From Myxococcales bacterium UBA1238 (GTDB lineage Bacteria; Myxococcota_A; Bradymonadia; UBA7976; UBA1532): a DNA stretch of 27,547 bases. Every line of letters starts with the position of its first letter. Within the stretch, counting starts at the first letter, position 1. This document shows positions 1-15,000 of the stretch, piece after piece. The DNA lies in the NCBI GenBank assembly GCA_002309015.1, contig DBWM01000015.1, positions 1 to 27,547 on the forward strand, written 5' to 3'. The notes under the pieces were generated by a model that had not been told where the DNA came from, did no database searches, and saw only the letters and a list, made by a program, of their open reading frames with translations. The position numbers were made by a program, and so were the translations under genes.

Positions 1-3000
1 GCAAAATTATTGGCGTTTTTAGGGTTTGCGCTGGGGCTGCTCGCTTGCTCCGAAGTTCCGATTTTGCCGCCTTGTTCTGTCGATGATGACTGCGCTACAG
101 GACAAGAATGTATCCGCCAAACATGTGTTCCCAAAGAGCCTTGCGCGGCCGGTATCTTTAACTTTACGGCCGATAAAAAGAACGGGATCCTCGGTCTGCC
201 AACAGAAAATGAGGATGAGTCGGAGCTCTATTTTACAAGCCTTCCAAAATTTGATCGCGCTGCAAAGATATTCAGCCCCACCATTGTGGATACAGGCGAA
301 GGAAGCTTACTGGAATACAAAATCGAAGAGACTCGCGCTGAGTCCAAGATGGTGCTGATGGGGGATTTCTATGATGATCCCACTAAAAATGACACGCGCG
401 AAGCGGGTGAAGAAATCGGTGTTTTTGTCGAAGCTCGTCTGAAGATTGACGCCAAGGATGACGATTTAGATTGCGTTGCTGGCTTGAGTTTATGGCCAAG
501 GCCGACCAATGAGGAGATGGAAGCGAGGCTTCGGGCAACGGTTTGTATCGGTAAAAAGCGCATCGGTATTCTGACTCGTGAAAGCGATACCAAACCGCTT
601 TCTTCTGACTTTGAAATTCAAATTGATGTGAGTGAATTTCACGTTTACCGCTTAGTGTATATTCCCGAAAGCCATTCAGATGCAGGTGTTGGTGAGGGAG
701 AAAGATTTGAGTTCTGGGTAGACAATCAACTTCAAAAGACCATTGCTCCCTCTGATTTTAAGGATTTGGATAAAGGTTCTTACAAAGAAGGTGGACCTTA
801 CTTTGCGATTGAAGCGCGAAGTGCTGGTACGACTTCATGGGATTATGTGAGATGGGGATGCGACCCTCAGGGGGGGTATTGCATTCCATCCCTTCAGGAT
901 GACGACAGCTGTGTTTCCGGGCGCAAAACGCGTCTGCAATGTACGCGAGCGGCTAAGCCCGAAAGATGCAACTACAAAGATGATGACTGCGATGGTCAGG
1001 TTGATGAAGATTATAAATTGGGTGGTAAATACGAACTCAAAGATGATGCTCGTTTCAGCGTGAGTGAGGACAGTAAAGCCTATGTGACGCGCGTCGATCG
1101 CAGGAATTTCCCCCTTCACTTGGGTGAGTCCTGTGGGGTGGGTGTTTGCGATAAGGCGATTGTTGTCTGTGGTAAAGATGAGAAGTCACTGGTTTGTGCC
1201 GCAGGGTATGACAAGAAGCCCTATCCTGGAAAAGACGTGATTCCTTATGAAAATTCAGAGTTTATTGATCACGTGACCAAGGATTTAACGCTGCCCTCTA
1301 TTGAGCCGAACTATGATCAGCTCGATTTGGAGCAACTGAGGGAAAAAATTTATGAATCAGAGCCTTGCGATGGCCTCGATAACAACTGCGACGGGATTGT
1401 TGATGAACCCTATCGTATGGATTTGGCGATAGAACAAGACAACTTAATCGATCCGCAGTTGCGGCATATCGGTGTGCCCAATAATACCTGGTATCATTCA
1501 GATGACGGAACATCGCTTCAGGGCTTGAGAGGTAAGGGGGATATTTGCGGTGTTGGTGCGTGCTCCAGCGGCGGCCGAATGCAATGCCGAACGGATGGGC
1601 GAGGGATTGAATGCAGCAATCGTCCCAAGACTGTCGAACTCTGTGGTGATCTTATCGACAATGACTGCAACGGCGCTACAGATGAAGGCGTCGATGTGAA
1701 TGGTGATGGTGTAATCTCTATCGATGAATCCTTCGATAAGGATGGTGACGGCGTCCAGGCTTGCGATTGTGCGGAAGGACAATGCAGCTTAAAGACTTTA
1801 GTCGTCGATTGTAATGATAACGATAAGGATGTGTATCCGGCTTTTGATGGTAAGGAAGCCGCACTCGAGATATGTGATGGAAAAGATAATGACTGCAATG
1901 GTTTAACAGATGAAGATACTGGGAAATCAAAGTCGCGGGATCAGTATTCAGGTGAAGCATGGGAGAATAAGATTACCTGGGATGAAGATAAAAATGTTCC
2001 TCTTGACAGAAATGGAAATGCGTTCTTCTGTGATTATGATGAAGATGGTTTCTTGTGGAACGGGCGTATTGATCGGGATACAGGGGAAGCAATAGAGATC
2101 GACTGCAATGATTATGATAATGAAATTTATCCCGGATCTTATGAAAAATGTGATGGAAAAGATAACGATTGCAATGGGTCTGTGGATGAAAAATCAGATC
2201 TTGATAAAGATGGCTATAAGTCTTGTCGGTCGCTCTGCCCTGGTAACAATGACGGAACTGAAATTTGTGATGCCGACTGCGATGATACGAGAGCTACTGT
2301 TCATCCGGGGACAATAGAAGTTTGCAATGCGATTGATGATAACTGCGATGGTATTGTTGATGAAGGCTTCATCTTACTGGGGAAGGATGACAAGCCGGTT
2401 CTCAACGAAGAGAACGGTCTTATTTACAACCATCTGAATCACTGTGGCGCGTGTAATAATCGTTGTAAGGTCTTTAATGTCAAGAATGCTATATGTGACA
2501 ATGGCTTTTGTTCTTATGATGAATGTAAAGAAGGGTTTATCGATTTAGATGGTGATAGAACAAATGGCTGTGAGCAGAGTGTGGAGTGCGATTATGCCGT
2601 TCTGGGTGCGAGTTGCCTGAGCATTGGCAGAGAGTGCTATAAGCCCATGTATCCGAGCGAGAATGGCACTCAATCACATTGCCGTTGTGAAGGTGTCTGG
2701 ACTTATCTCATGGATGACAAGGGCAATGGTAGCGTAAAATGTATCGTAAACGATGAAAATGAAGGAGAGATAATCCCTCCTGCAGCATGCGCTGTTGCAC
2801 AAAGAAATGGTATGCTTCCCGAGTTGTGTAACGGGGAAGATGATAACTGCGATGGTCGCATTGATGAAGATTTTTGGGGAGCAGACGGGAAGCTGAGCAC
2901 GATCGAAAACTGTGGCGCATGCGGGGTTAAATGCAATTTTGATCAAGTCAATCCTGAAACCGGGGAAATCGAGAGCGCTCATGTAGATGCTTACGCTTGT

Positions 3001-6000
3001 ATTGATGGGCAATGCGCGATCGATGTGACGAAAGAGAATAAGGGATGTGCTAAAGGATATGTGAATGGCGATCGTATCGATGCCAATGGGTGTGAGTTGG
3101 CTTGTACGCCTACCGAAAAAGCCAAGTTGGATTCATTGGATGACACCTGCGATGGTATTGATGACAACTGCGATGGCCAAATCGATGAACATGCCGAATG
3201 CAATGATAATTTGCATTGCGGCAATTTTGAGACAAGTTGTGAATCCAAACATGGACGTCGTTATTGTCTTAAAACGATTGAAGGTTATGTTTGTCAGGAA
3301 GATGGATGCAATGATGGCTATGGAGAATGTATTTCAACTGATGATGAGTATTGCGAAACGGATGTGACGACTCCTGTAAATTGTGGTAAATGCGGTGAGG
3401 TCTGTCCCAGCAGCACCGATACATGCAGTTGTGCCGACGGCGCAGAGACTTGCCGCAATCGAGATAGAATTTGTACTTGTGGTAAAGAAGGGGGGGAATG
3501 CTCTGGTGCAAAGCCTTTCTGCCATAACGGAGAATGCTACGAGTGCACTACTGACGATGATTGCTTCAAACCAGATATACAGCGATCGATTGCCGGAGGT
3601 GTGGATCCTGTCACTCCTATACCTGCATATTGCTCCAATTACGTTTGTCACACTTGTGTAAGAGGCGATCCTTTTGATGTACAGCACAATGGTAAATATG
3701 TATGTGATCCTTTGTCTGATAAGCCAATTTGTAGAAGAAGTATACGCAGTGGAATGACTTGGTATAGTTGTGGCGGATGTCAAACTCGATTTGAGTGTTC
3801 AGAAGTAGCAGAAAAAGCTGAAGTCGTCGAGATTACAGATTTGCCAGAGAAAACACCTGAGGGCAAGTCTGGCTTGAAGGAATGGTCTTTGTGGCTCAAG
3901 CGCAACGGTTTTTGTGAGACAGAGCCGTGTTGTGCTGCTGTGCCAGAAGGTGAGGCTTCTGAAGAGTCTGAAGCAGAACCTTGTCCCGCAGCACTCGCTC
4001 CCGCAGATCAGAATCAAATTCTCGATCGCAATGCGTTAGTAAAACAGTATAAGCAGCTCATTTTGTCGCAGGGAATCTGTAATCCTGTGAAAACAAATAT
4101 ATCAGATGAAGGTGAGGTAGAGGGCATTACTGGTGGTAATTGTGTCCAATGTATTAGAAAAGATATTGGTCAATATGATGGTTGCCCGGAAAACGCCCCT
4201 ATATGTGCTTCGGTTGAACAAGGATCGGTTGAACAAGGAGAAGATGGCCCGACTCACTGCGTGCCATGTGTTTCCGGAGATACTAGTAATACTTGTCCTA
4301 ATGGCTTAAGCTGCTCCAATGGTAAGTGTATCGGTTGCGGTGATGACTTTAACGGCTGCAAGGATACGCCATCCACGCCGATATGCGGTTATTCTGGTAT
4401 GCCAAAGCCTGATTTGGATAAGACTTGTTCTTCCTCCGCGAAAGACTCAGATTGTCCCAATTCTTCCGGAGTATGCATTAGTAAGGATGGCTTATTGGGC
4501 ATCTATACAAAATCTAGTGATGGTAAGCGTCAATGTGCCATAAATGGCACTTCTGTTGACGACTGGAATCTGGTTGGCACTTCTGTTGACGACTGGAATC
4601 TGGTTGGCACTAGCTATATTCAATATGATGTTGATAAGGATGGTAGTGTTCATTTCCATTTTGCAGAATTTTTATCTTCTTCAGAGCGTGCTTGCCGAGC
4701 TTGTTGGTTTAATGAAGATTGTGCATTAAGAGCTGAGGTTTTGCCAGATGAGTCGAAACCAAAGCAATTTGAGTTTCAATGTGTTTCTGGTCGTTGCCAG
4801 GTTTGTAATCCTTTTACAAATGATGGTTGTCAGGGCAACGAAATCTGTGGTTGCGATCCCAATAGCAGTGCTTGCAGCAAGTATGAATGTATTCCTGTAT
4901 CGATGGATCATTGTTCTGCTTTGGGTGTGGGATGCGATGTCGATACTGCAAATGAATGTGATGAACGTCAGTGTAAGTGCGGAAATGCTCAGAAGAGTGA
5001 AGTCTGTGGTGGACATTATCCATTCTGTTTGTGGGATAAAAAGGATGCCACTCCTCCTACGTATTCAGAAAAAGCTTGCGCTTATACTACGGGGACGGAA
5101 TGCGAAGACAGACCGGATGGCACGAGCAAGAAGATTCTATGCAGCAAGTATGGACTGTCTGAAACGCATGTTTGTGACATCAATGACTTGTGCCAAGTGT
5201 ATTGCAGGCAATGGTGTGACAACGACGAATGTAGAGGCCCGTGTCTGAGTGGATGCTCTTCTGGAGAGGCGGTCGATGGAAATGGCACGCTGGGTCGTGT
5301 GGGGGCAAGTCTTGTAGACTTGTGCGTCAGCAGTTGGAAACAAGAGCCGCAAGAAGCAGAAGCCTGGTGCGATAGTTGCTGTCCTCCTGATGGGGACCAT
5401 GCACAATGCGTGAAAAAATGTCAGGGAACAAGTCAGGAAACAGGGTGTAATAGTAAGACGAATCAATGCTGCTGGTATGCGCCTACAGCGGAATATGTTT
5501 GGCAGTATTGCAACACTCCCCGTTGTGTGAATTGTCGTACGGATGAAGATTGTCATGGGGGAGATATTTGCGTTGCGCATGAATGCCGTGCATGCCAGCC
5601 TTTTGAAGCTGACCAATCAAACGATACAGGGGCTACTCCTCTAGTCTCGCAAGAACAGAAGAATTGCTCTCCCGAATCGGCTGCACCGATTTGTGATTCA
5701 GAGTCTTTCACATGCAGAGCTTGCAGCACGGACACGGAATGCATCTATGCGTCTGGTGGCGCATTGGGCTACTGCAATCACACACTCGGTCGTTGCCAGG
5801 TTTGTAATCCTGCTGATAGCAAAGGCTGTTCAGCGGAAAAGCCGATTTGTAATTTGACTCCCAATGGTTATGCTTGTGCAGTTTGTGAGAACTCAGAGGA
5901 ATGCAATGCCAGAAGTGCAGGATTGATATGTTCTAGTGGAAAATGTGAAGCATGCGAGAGCTCGGCTAATTGCAGGAAAAAACAAGACAACTGGGTTCAT

Positions 6001-9000
6001 CCCAATGGCTCTGTTTGCATTGGAACTGGGAGCGCCAAGCATTGCGGAAAATGCGAGAAAGATGACGACTGCTCTGCTTCTGGTAATGATGGCCAGTTCT
6101 GTTTTGATGGAGCTTGTGTTGAATGTAGATCGAACAGTGACTGCGCAACGAATGCTAATGGAAATGTCTGCAAGAATCATGTCTGCGGTGGATGTGACGA
6201 TGCGAGTGATTGTGAGGGGCATGATGCGGGTTCGTATTGTACAGCGACTAAGTCAGGCTTAAGTATTTGCGCACCTTGCAATAAGGAGCATGGTGGCTGC
6301 AGCGAACAGAATCCTATTTGTGCTGAAAAGACGTTAACTGCTGATAACGGCCAAGAGTATCATAGCTTTGCATGCGATACATGTGATGAAAATGAACATA
6401 ATATAAATAATGATGGTACGAATTCAAGCTGTGTAGCAAGGGATGGTGGTCGGTTCCCTTACTGCAACAGTGGTATTTGTACTTACTGCAATGAAGCCCA
6501 GTTAACCGGGACTGCTCACGATCAGGGCTGCACAGATAGTGAGCCTATTTGTGTATTGGATGGAAAGAGCTCCGGGCTTTGCCGTGCTTGTGATGCCTCC
6601 AAGGCTGAATGTAACGGCATGACGAATGCGGCGCGATGCACTCTGGGGAATGTTTCTTGTACGGATGGTTCGGTGCCCAGCTGCAAGGGGAGTGAGGTTG
6701 ATAGTAAGGTGGTCTGCAGCGCTGGTGGGGTTGCGATTTGTACAGACGGTAAGAATGGTACGGGTGCACCCGTGCCCGATGGTAAGCCCGTTTGTGTGAC
6801 AGCTTCTGCATGCTATCTGGGCGAATGCCGTGAATGCTCGCAGCAAACGAGCTTGGATTGTGGTGATACAAAGAAGCATGCTTGTAATGCCAACGGTATT
6901 TGCGAGCCTTGCTCCAGCCACAGCGACTGCGATCATTATTGCTATCAAGGTCAGTGTGGTTCATGCGAACCTGGTACCAATGCTGGATGCTCTAACGCGC
7001 TGCAGCCCATTTGCGACGCGTCGTTGGAGTGCGTTGACTGCAATGCAGACGTTGATGCTGAAACGCTGATTTGCGCTGAAGGCAAGCATTGCTGCCCCGC
7101 TGGCTTACATTGCATCTTGGCTGAATCGCTCAAGGGCTCATGTGTTGAGTGTGTTGCAGAGGGCAGAAATGCCGAATGTCCTGAGGATGCACCCATTTGT
7201 ACAGATGCGCATCAATGCAAAGTTTGCGAGACAGATACTGAGTGCTATGAAAAAGCGATTTGTAAAAATGGCAAATGTGGTGAGTCTGGCGAAGGTTGCT
7301 CTGCGGATGATGAAGGAAAAGAATGTATTGCGAAGAAGAATCTTTGCGTAGCCGGGAGATGCGGAGCTCCTGGGGTTGTTTGCCATTCATCCGATGATTG
7401 TGGTGGTAGAGTTTGTAATCTGAATACTCATCTTTGTCAGGATTGCTTTGGTGATGATGATTGTTTAGGCAATGGAGCTGGCCAGCAATGTGTGGATGGC
7501 GTTTGCAGTCAGTGTAATCCTCAAACGCATGCAGGATGCAGTGGCAAAAAGCCCATCTGCAAGAAAGATGGGAATTCCTTAGCTTGCCAGGCTTGTAGTG
7601 GAAATGCTGATTGTGCCACGAATGCTTCGGTGGGCAATGTTTGCAAGGATGGCGAGTGTTTTGGTTGCTTCGCCGAGCAGGATGGCTCTCAACCTTATGA
7701 TAGAGGTTGTAGCCTTCAGCAGCCTGTTTGCGATGGCACAACAAATACTTGCCGGGCTTGTGACAGTGATGGCGAGTGTAAAGATTATTGCCCAACGGGT
7801 GATTGCACAAAAGAAGGCGCTCAACCTTACTGCGTATCGCTGGCGGGTGGCACCGGTATGAGTTGCCACGCCTGCAAACCCAATTCTGCTGGAAGTAAGG
7901 CTTGTGGTGATGGTGGAAGTGAAATTTGTAATGTTGATATCGGTTGTTCTGATGGGGCTCCCATCTGTGATCCTTACACAGGGACATGTCGCGGTTGCCA
8001 TTCAAACGATGATTGCCCCACAAGTACACCGTTCTGCGATACAAATGCACATTGCGTCCGATGCATTTCACATCAGACGCATCCGGTTTACAGCCAGCAT
8101 TCAGGATGTAATGAAAACCAGCTTTGCAATGGAACAGGAAGTGGGCCTGTATGTGTGGACATCTCGTTAAACCAATGTTTTGCGGTTACCGATGGAGCTT
8201 GCAATACTGGCAATGCTGACAGTGGTGGACACCCTGTTTATACTGCTGACCATTGTGTCAATCGCGCCTGCGTCTGCGGAGATACGGGAGATGTCTGTCC
8301 TGCAGATGCTCCGCATTGTAGTAATGTAGTATGTGAAGATGGCTCGATGCCTTATTGCACACTTAATAATGAGGCAGTGCCTGCAGCGATATTATCTTGT
8401 AATGACGGAACGGTGACTTGTAGTAGCGGCACAGCTGCTTGTGCTTCGGGGACTCCTAAATGCCGCGATAAGTCCGTTTGTTTGCAATGTCGAGATAGTG
8501 GAGATTGCGGCGATAAACAGCGCTGCGAGAATGGTGTCTGCACTGACATCACTCTTAAAAACTGTACCGCTCAAGGGGGGGCTTGTAATGAAAACACTGC
8601 CAATGTTTGTGATGCGAGTGCTCATCAAGGTACGTGTAAGTGTGGTTCTGCAAATGCGTGCTCAGGCTATTGCGCTAAATCCAATGATGATACTTATCGT
8701 TGCGTGACCTGCATCTCTAATAACGACTGTAAAGACGGTAATGCAAATAAGCTTTGTAATGCAGCTGGGAATTGTGTGGCTTGTACAGCTGGTCAGGCTT
8801 GCTCGGATTGTGCATCCGATACTGATTGTCAGAATGGTACAACCAAGTGGTTCTGTGATCCGGGCGATAATCATTGCCATGAATGCGTGTCGGATGTGGA
8901 TAATGGTGTAGTCGACGGCGTTTCGCCTGCTTGCACGACTGGTGATGCTCAGTGTGTGAATGGCGAAGTCACATGCTCGGATGCTATTGGAACCGCCTAC

Positions 9001-12000
9001 TGCACAACTGGTTCGCCTTCATGCGATGCGGGGAAGCCGGTTTGTGTGCAAAGACAATGCGTCAATCATACTTGGCAAGATTGCGATCCTAATGGTGACA
9101 TTGGATGTGAAACCTGCACATTGGCGCGCAGTTATGGAAATGTAACTTGCTCTAGTGGCACTACTGCCTTGTGTGTGGATGGTGTGCCAAGATGCAAGAA
9201 CTCAGCTTCTGAAAGCTACGCAGACGATCCTACTTGCGCAAGCGGCGAGCTGGTTTGCGTGAATGGTGATCCTAAGTGTGTTGTTAATGATTGCTATAAT
9301 GTTAAAACTTGTACAGCTGACGCTCTTTGCGAATGTAGAAATGACTTCAAGGCAAATGCAACAAGCTGTGAGCAACAATTCCCTTGCAGTGATGCAAGCA
9401 AGTTTGTGACGTGCAATTCTGGTAACATGACATGTAGAGTTGCCGGCAGCGACGGTTATAGTATTTGCACATGCGAGACTGCAGACAATCAAACGATTTC
9501 CACATACAGATGCTCTGTAAAAAACAATACGCATGTTTGCCAGCTTAAAATAAGTGAGACTGAGTATGAAGGCTCCTTAACCTGTCACGTTGATTACACT
9601 GGTAAGGCTGTGGTCGCATGCAATGATGCGCAAACGGGCTATGCGCTGAAGGATGGTGAATGTGTAGACATCAACGAATGTGATGAAGATGCACCTACGC
9701 ATGCATGCCATTGTGATCCTGCGAGTACGTCAAATGATTGCAAGGTGACTTGTACAAATGTTGATGGTAAGACAGATGGCCACAAACTAGGGTATACGTG
9801 TGGATGTAATCCAAGCAAATATTATAAGCTTGCAGATGACGGTATAACCTGCGTTGATATTAATGAGTGTGAGGACCAAAGCAATTGGTCTAAACTCGAT
9901 GGTTATAGAGCCAATGCCACCTGTGTAAATACCCTCGGGGGTTACACCTGGAAATGCAATCCTGGTTATACGAAGAGTGCGAATGGCGAGTTGTGCGTCG
10001 ACATCAATGAATGCGCGCTTGGAACGCATACATGCCCGCCTTCATTGCATTGCTTGAACAATGAAGGTGGATTCACCTGTGAAGAATGCACTTCGAGCGA
10101 GCATTGCAGCGCGAGTGAAAAGGGCAGTTATTGCAGCGAGGCACATCAATGCACCTGTCTGACTACCACCAATGAAGGCTGTGGTGGCGACTGGAAATGC
10201 ACGTTAGCAGACGGTGAAACTGTACCGACCTGCAAAGATTGCAATTCGACTTCGTCGTGTGATGTGTGTACGGCTGCGACATGTGAAACTGGCGATACGA
10301 ATTGCAAAGGTTGCGATTCTGATAAAGGCGAATATTGTAATGCCTTAGGTTATTGCGACAACCGCACTGGTTGTGAAACCCAAGCGGATTGTAACCGTTC
10401 GGGGACTTCGAATGATAAAGGGAATAGCCAGCTTTACTGCAATCAGCTGGGGGCTGAGAATCTTTGTGTTGAATGCCTTTACGCAGGACATTGCGGGTCG
10501 GCAAATGGGTCGCTCAGATATGAACACATTGCCTCAGATAATGTGGAATCAAGCACGTATAGTGTAACTTCTGGAGCACTATCTGTACGCAGTAAGAACG
10601 GGGCAGTGGTTATTACCGAGAATAATGTAAAGAAAGATACTTACCCTAAAGATGGCTGTGTAGCCTCTCTGAACAACTCCGATCAAAAGATTTGTGGTTG
10701 CTATGAAGATGGGCATTGTCAGAGTGGTTACGTTTGCCGCCGTGATCCGGGTGACTCTACAACCGCCTATAGTCACTGTGTGGAATGCAACACTGCCGAT
10801 GATTGTGCCTATAAAGTTGGGAAGCCCGGTGAAGGTTGTGTTAATCACAAATGTGAGCCACTGGAGAATCTCAGTGAATCATGTCACGAAGAGCCCTATG
10901 GCGTGGGAGCTAATGCGTATAAGATTTCTACACACTCAGCGTGTAATGGCGAGAAGCGCAAGTTCTGCGCAACTGCGGAAGGCAAGAATTACTGTGTTGA
11001 ATGCAGCGGTAACACTCGTCTTGTAAATAATGATCTTGTAAGCGTGGAATGCGGACACGGGGAGAATGATTCGGGGCTTATGTGCCGTGTGGATGTTGGT
11101 GATACTGTTAATCCAAGTTCCATAACTTCTGCTGAGCAATTAAAGAACGCTTACTGCGGTTGTAAGGATGCATACAGCTGTACTATTGGTGGATGCCGTC
11201 AGGCAGAACATAAGTGCTTCAAGTGCAGTGACTCGAGTGATTGCGTGTATGTCGAGCGCAAACTTAAAGATGATGGTTCATTTGAATCGTCGTCGACTTT
11301 TGAAGCTTACGGGTTATGCCTTAATTCAGGTGCATGTATTCGTTGCGGTGTAACAGAAGGGTATAATGTAAGCGACAATAAGTATGACCAAGGATGCTTC
11401 TCGTCAGCGAGTGGAGTTCACTATGACTCTCTTCGTCCTGTGTGCACCACTGCGTCAAATGGCGCGAGTGAGATGCTGGCTTGCAGTGAATGTGAACCTG
11501 GAGACTTCAATTTTGAAAATGACTCAACGCACAATGGTCCAGATTGTAAGCAGAATAAGCATTGCATCGTGAGAGAAGACAATTCGACGACTGGTATTTA
11601 TACATGTGAGGAATGTGACAAAGGCTATTATCGTGAAGATGGGAGCATGAACTCTCTTTGTCATATAGCAGAACCGGAATTTACGAATCTCACGTATAGC
11701 TATCAAGCCGATGATGCAAACAGTGAAACGAGTGCTTCCAGTACACTTTCAGCGCAGCAAAACCAGGTAACGGTAGAAAGTATTCCTGAAAGCTTTACTC
11801 ACAGTGCTTTGCTGACTTTGACTCCTGTTTGCAGTTTGCAGAACTCTCCCATCTCTGGTTCGACTGGAGCGATTTCTCTGGAGGATGAGAGTGTGGTGCA
11901 GATTGAGTGTCATAAGACAGGAGAATCTGGTACGGTATTTAAGCTACCGAAATCGCTACCGAAATCACAAGGTGGCTACACGTATTACACCTTCACTACT

Positions 12001-15000
12001 CAGGATGTAACACCGCAAGGTTATAGCATTTCTTGTGACTCCGAAGGATGTACTCCCGATACACATGCAATTTGTGATGCAACTGGGCATGTTAAATGCG
12101 ATATCGGTGAAACATGTGAGAGCCTGGTCGGATTGACATGCTTACCTACAACAGCAACCACAGATGCGAAGTTTGAGTTGTTGCCCTTCAGCCATTATGT
12201 GCCGGTTTGTGTGAACGAGTCGGAACAAACTATAGTTGGAGAGATTGGAACAGCAACTTGTAATGATATAGGTGTTCTGACTGGTTGTGAATCAGACGAG
12301 AGTTGCTGTTCTAAGATGAAATGTGTGCAGCAATCTCAGCAGGCTCACATCAAACAGATTCGCGAATATATGGGTGGTCTCACCTGTGATGTGCGCTTTA
12401 CCTGCGTGAACAGCACTGATGGTATTGCGCTGGATGCATCGCCAAAGGATACACTCACGGTGACGATGACGTTCAGTGAAAAGAACGAGAATCCTTCCAT
12501 GACATGGGATGCGCCGAGTGACAAATCTGCTTACGGCGTTTGGGGGAATGGTACGTATCAGATTAACGGTGCCCTGAATGACAGAGTTACGTTTACTTCA
12601 AAGGTGAATGACAAGGATTTGGATTGGGATGGTTCAAAGACAGACGTTAGCTTTGAAAATACACCTAGAGGTTTGCAGGCTCTGACCTATTCGCAGGATG
12701 ACGGTTGCAATGATACTGCGACAATCGAGATTCCGCAGGCTCAACTTTATATTTCGGGCAATAATGGAGTTGCGGCAGAAGATGCGACTGTCGGCTATGT
12801 TGAGGGTGGGGCTCAGGTGAGTTCGACAATTGCTGTGACTTGTAAACATGCTTCATCAGATGTCTGTAGTCAAAAAATTACTGTGACAGATGAGACAGAT
12901 GAATTGAGTGGAACTGTAGATCTCAATCTGAATGTTAGTTGTGCCATATGTATTAATGATAAAGTTGGAACTGGAACGTTTAGCTTACACGCAGACGCTG
13001 ATCGTGGCTGTGGTACTACATATCGTTATTGCACCGGTGAGCAGTATACGAAGGTTTCTGATGTGAACGTTGAGTGCGTGAATAATGCAGCTTGGTGCTC
13101 TAATGGTATAGCGAGATGCGTACCTTTAAATGGCGATATTTATGAGACGAATTTAAAGCCCGTAACATGTGGTAGTGGGGTCAGCTGTGATTCTGGATAT
13201 CAACCTAAATGTGTGAAGCCAACTGTTGCAAGTCTGGCCTGTAGCCAATGCAACGGATCGAAGGATGGGTTTACAGCGAATAATACTGCAGGGGATGCCA
13301 ATACTGGCATAAACTCAACGTGTGGTGCCAACTCCATTTGTTCTTCTGATGAAACAACACATGTCTTCACTTGTGGGTGCAAAGAGGGGTATTCACCTAA
13401 GGTTGTAAGCGGTTCAGCTGATAACACTCAATGTTTAGCCGATATTGCTCAAATTAATACACTTAAGTTAAAGCGGGGCGGTAGTAGCAGCGATGTCTCG
13501 CTTACAGGGCAGATGACTGCTGGTGGTAAGAGTAATAAGATTATTGTATATGCACAAGATACCGATTCAGCGATTGAATTGGAGACTACTTGTCAACTTG
13601 TGAAAGGAGCTGATGCGGGATCTGGTAGTGTGAACAATCATTCTCGATTCAATGCTATTACAGTAGCAACGACTAATCCGAATGGTGCAACGATTAGTAC
13701 CTCAGCTAAGAATAAAGTATCGATTACACCTCCTTCTGGCGGTAAAATTCCAGTTGGAACCTATAAATATACATTTATTTGTGACAATGCAGAAGCCAAC
13801 GAGCAGACGAATGCAGGGGCGAACGCCACTGCAAATCCTGCTGCTAACGATGTGTTGACTTCAACAACGACTTTGGAAGTGACGCTCGTCGTTAATAATG
13901 TCCCGCAGATTACGGCTGGTCCGAATCCTCCTGCAGTTACATTGGGTAATCTTGCATCAGCAGATGTGAAGGCAAATGTAGACCATGTCGGCGTTACACA
14001 TAATTCCAAGACTGATAAGATTACAGTAAAATGGGAGGATATTGAGGGTAAAACTTCCTGTAAGAACATTGCTCAATTGGGAGCCAGTGACAATAAACAA
14101 TTTACCGCCACTTCCAATTCAAGTACATATAACTATACTAGCAATGTGACATGTGTATACACAGATCAATCGAATGTTGACGGAACGACTTGTTACGCGG
14201 GCATTCACGTTACTGATGACTTCGGGACACAAATTGGTGGGGCTAATGGGGAGGATAACTCCTATCAGGCAGGCTCTCCTGAAACAGGTTTGATTGCAAT
14301 TACTTGTAAGTATTGCAATGTTGTTGAAGGGACAGATCAAGGCTGTACTGATACCTTGCCATTCTGCACCACCCACGATGAGGCGACATATACTGTTGGT
14401 GAAACTCCCGTTTGCTTAGGAACGGGAGATAATTCTCCCTCTTGTGGCGCTGGAAATCCAAAATGTGCCCCCACTGATGCAACCGGAACTGTCTTAGCAA
14501 GTGCCTTAAATGATGATGTGACGTGTAGTGGTACTACTGCAACTTGTGTTGCGGGTACTCCTGTTTGTGCTATTGATCATAATCCAACCCAGATGCTCGC
14601 TTGCAGCCAATGCTCTGGAGAGAGTGATACGAGTCACTGTGGTGATAATAAGATTTGTGCTGTCGAGACAGGATATTCCCATGTTTACCGTTGCAGTCAG
14701 GCGGAGCTGAACGTTAAAGATGGTAATGATTCGGCAATTACCGAACCCATCAAGACTGTGGTCGGTAATGGAACTTTGAAATTGAAGTCGAGCTGCGATC
14801 TTACGCCAGATGATGGAGAAGGCGTTCAAGGTACTCGTCGCTTATCCGCAGATGTGAAGTTTACGCGTGTGGATGGTGGTAGTTTCACTACAGCGCCTAA
14901 GTGGACTTCTGCGTCTACTCCTTCGTTTAGTGAAACGAATTGTTCTGGGACTTCTTCTAGTAATAGTAAATGCTGGACGAGAAATGCTCTGGAAAATGAA

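Noticed and set aside
10..12. TTG at 10 as start of the giant protein
   Set aside because: It would give a 12-residue signal peptide without a basic residue; the open frame and a Lys codon continue to the window edge.
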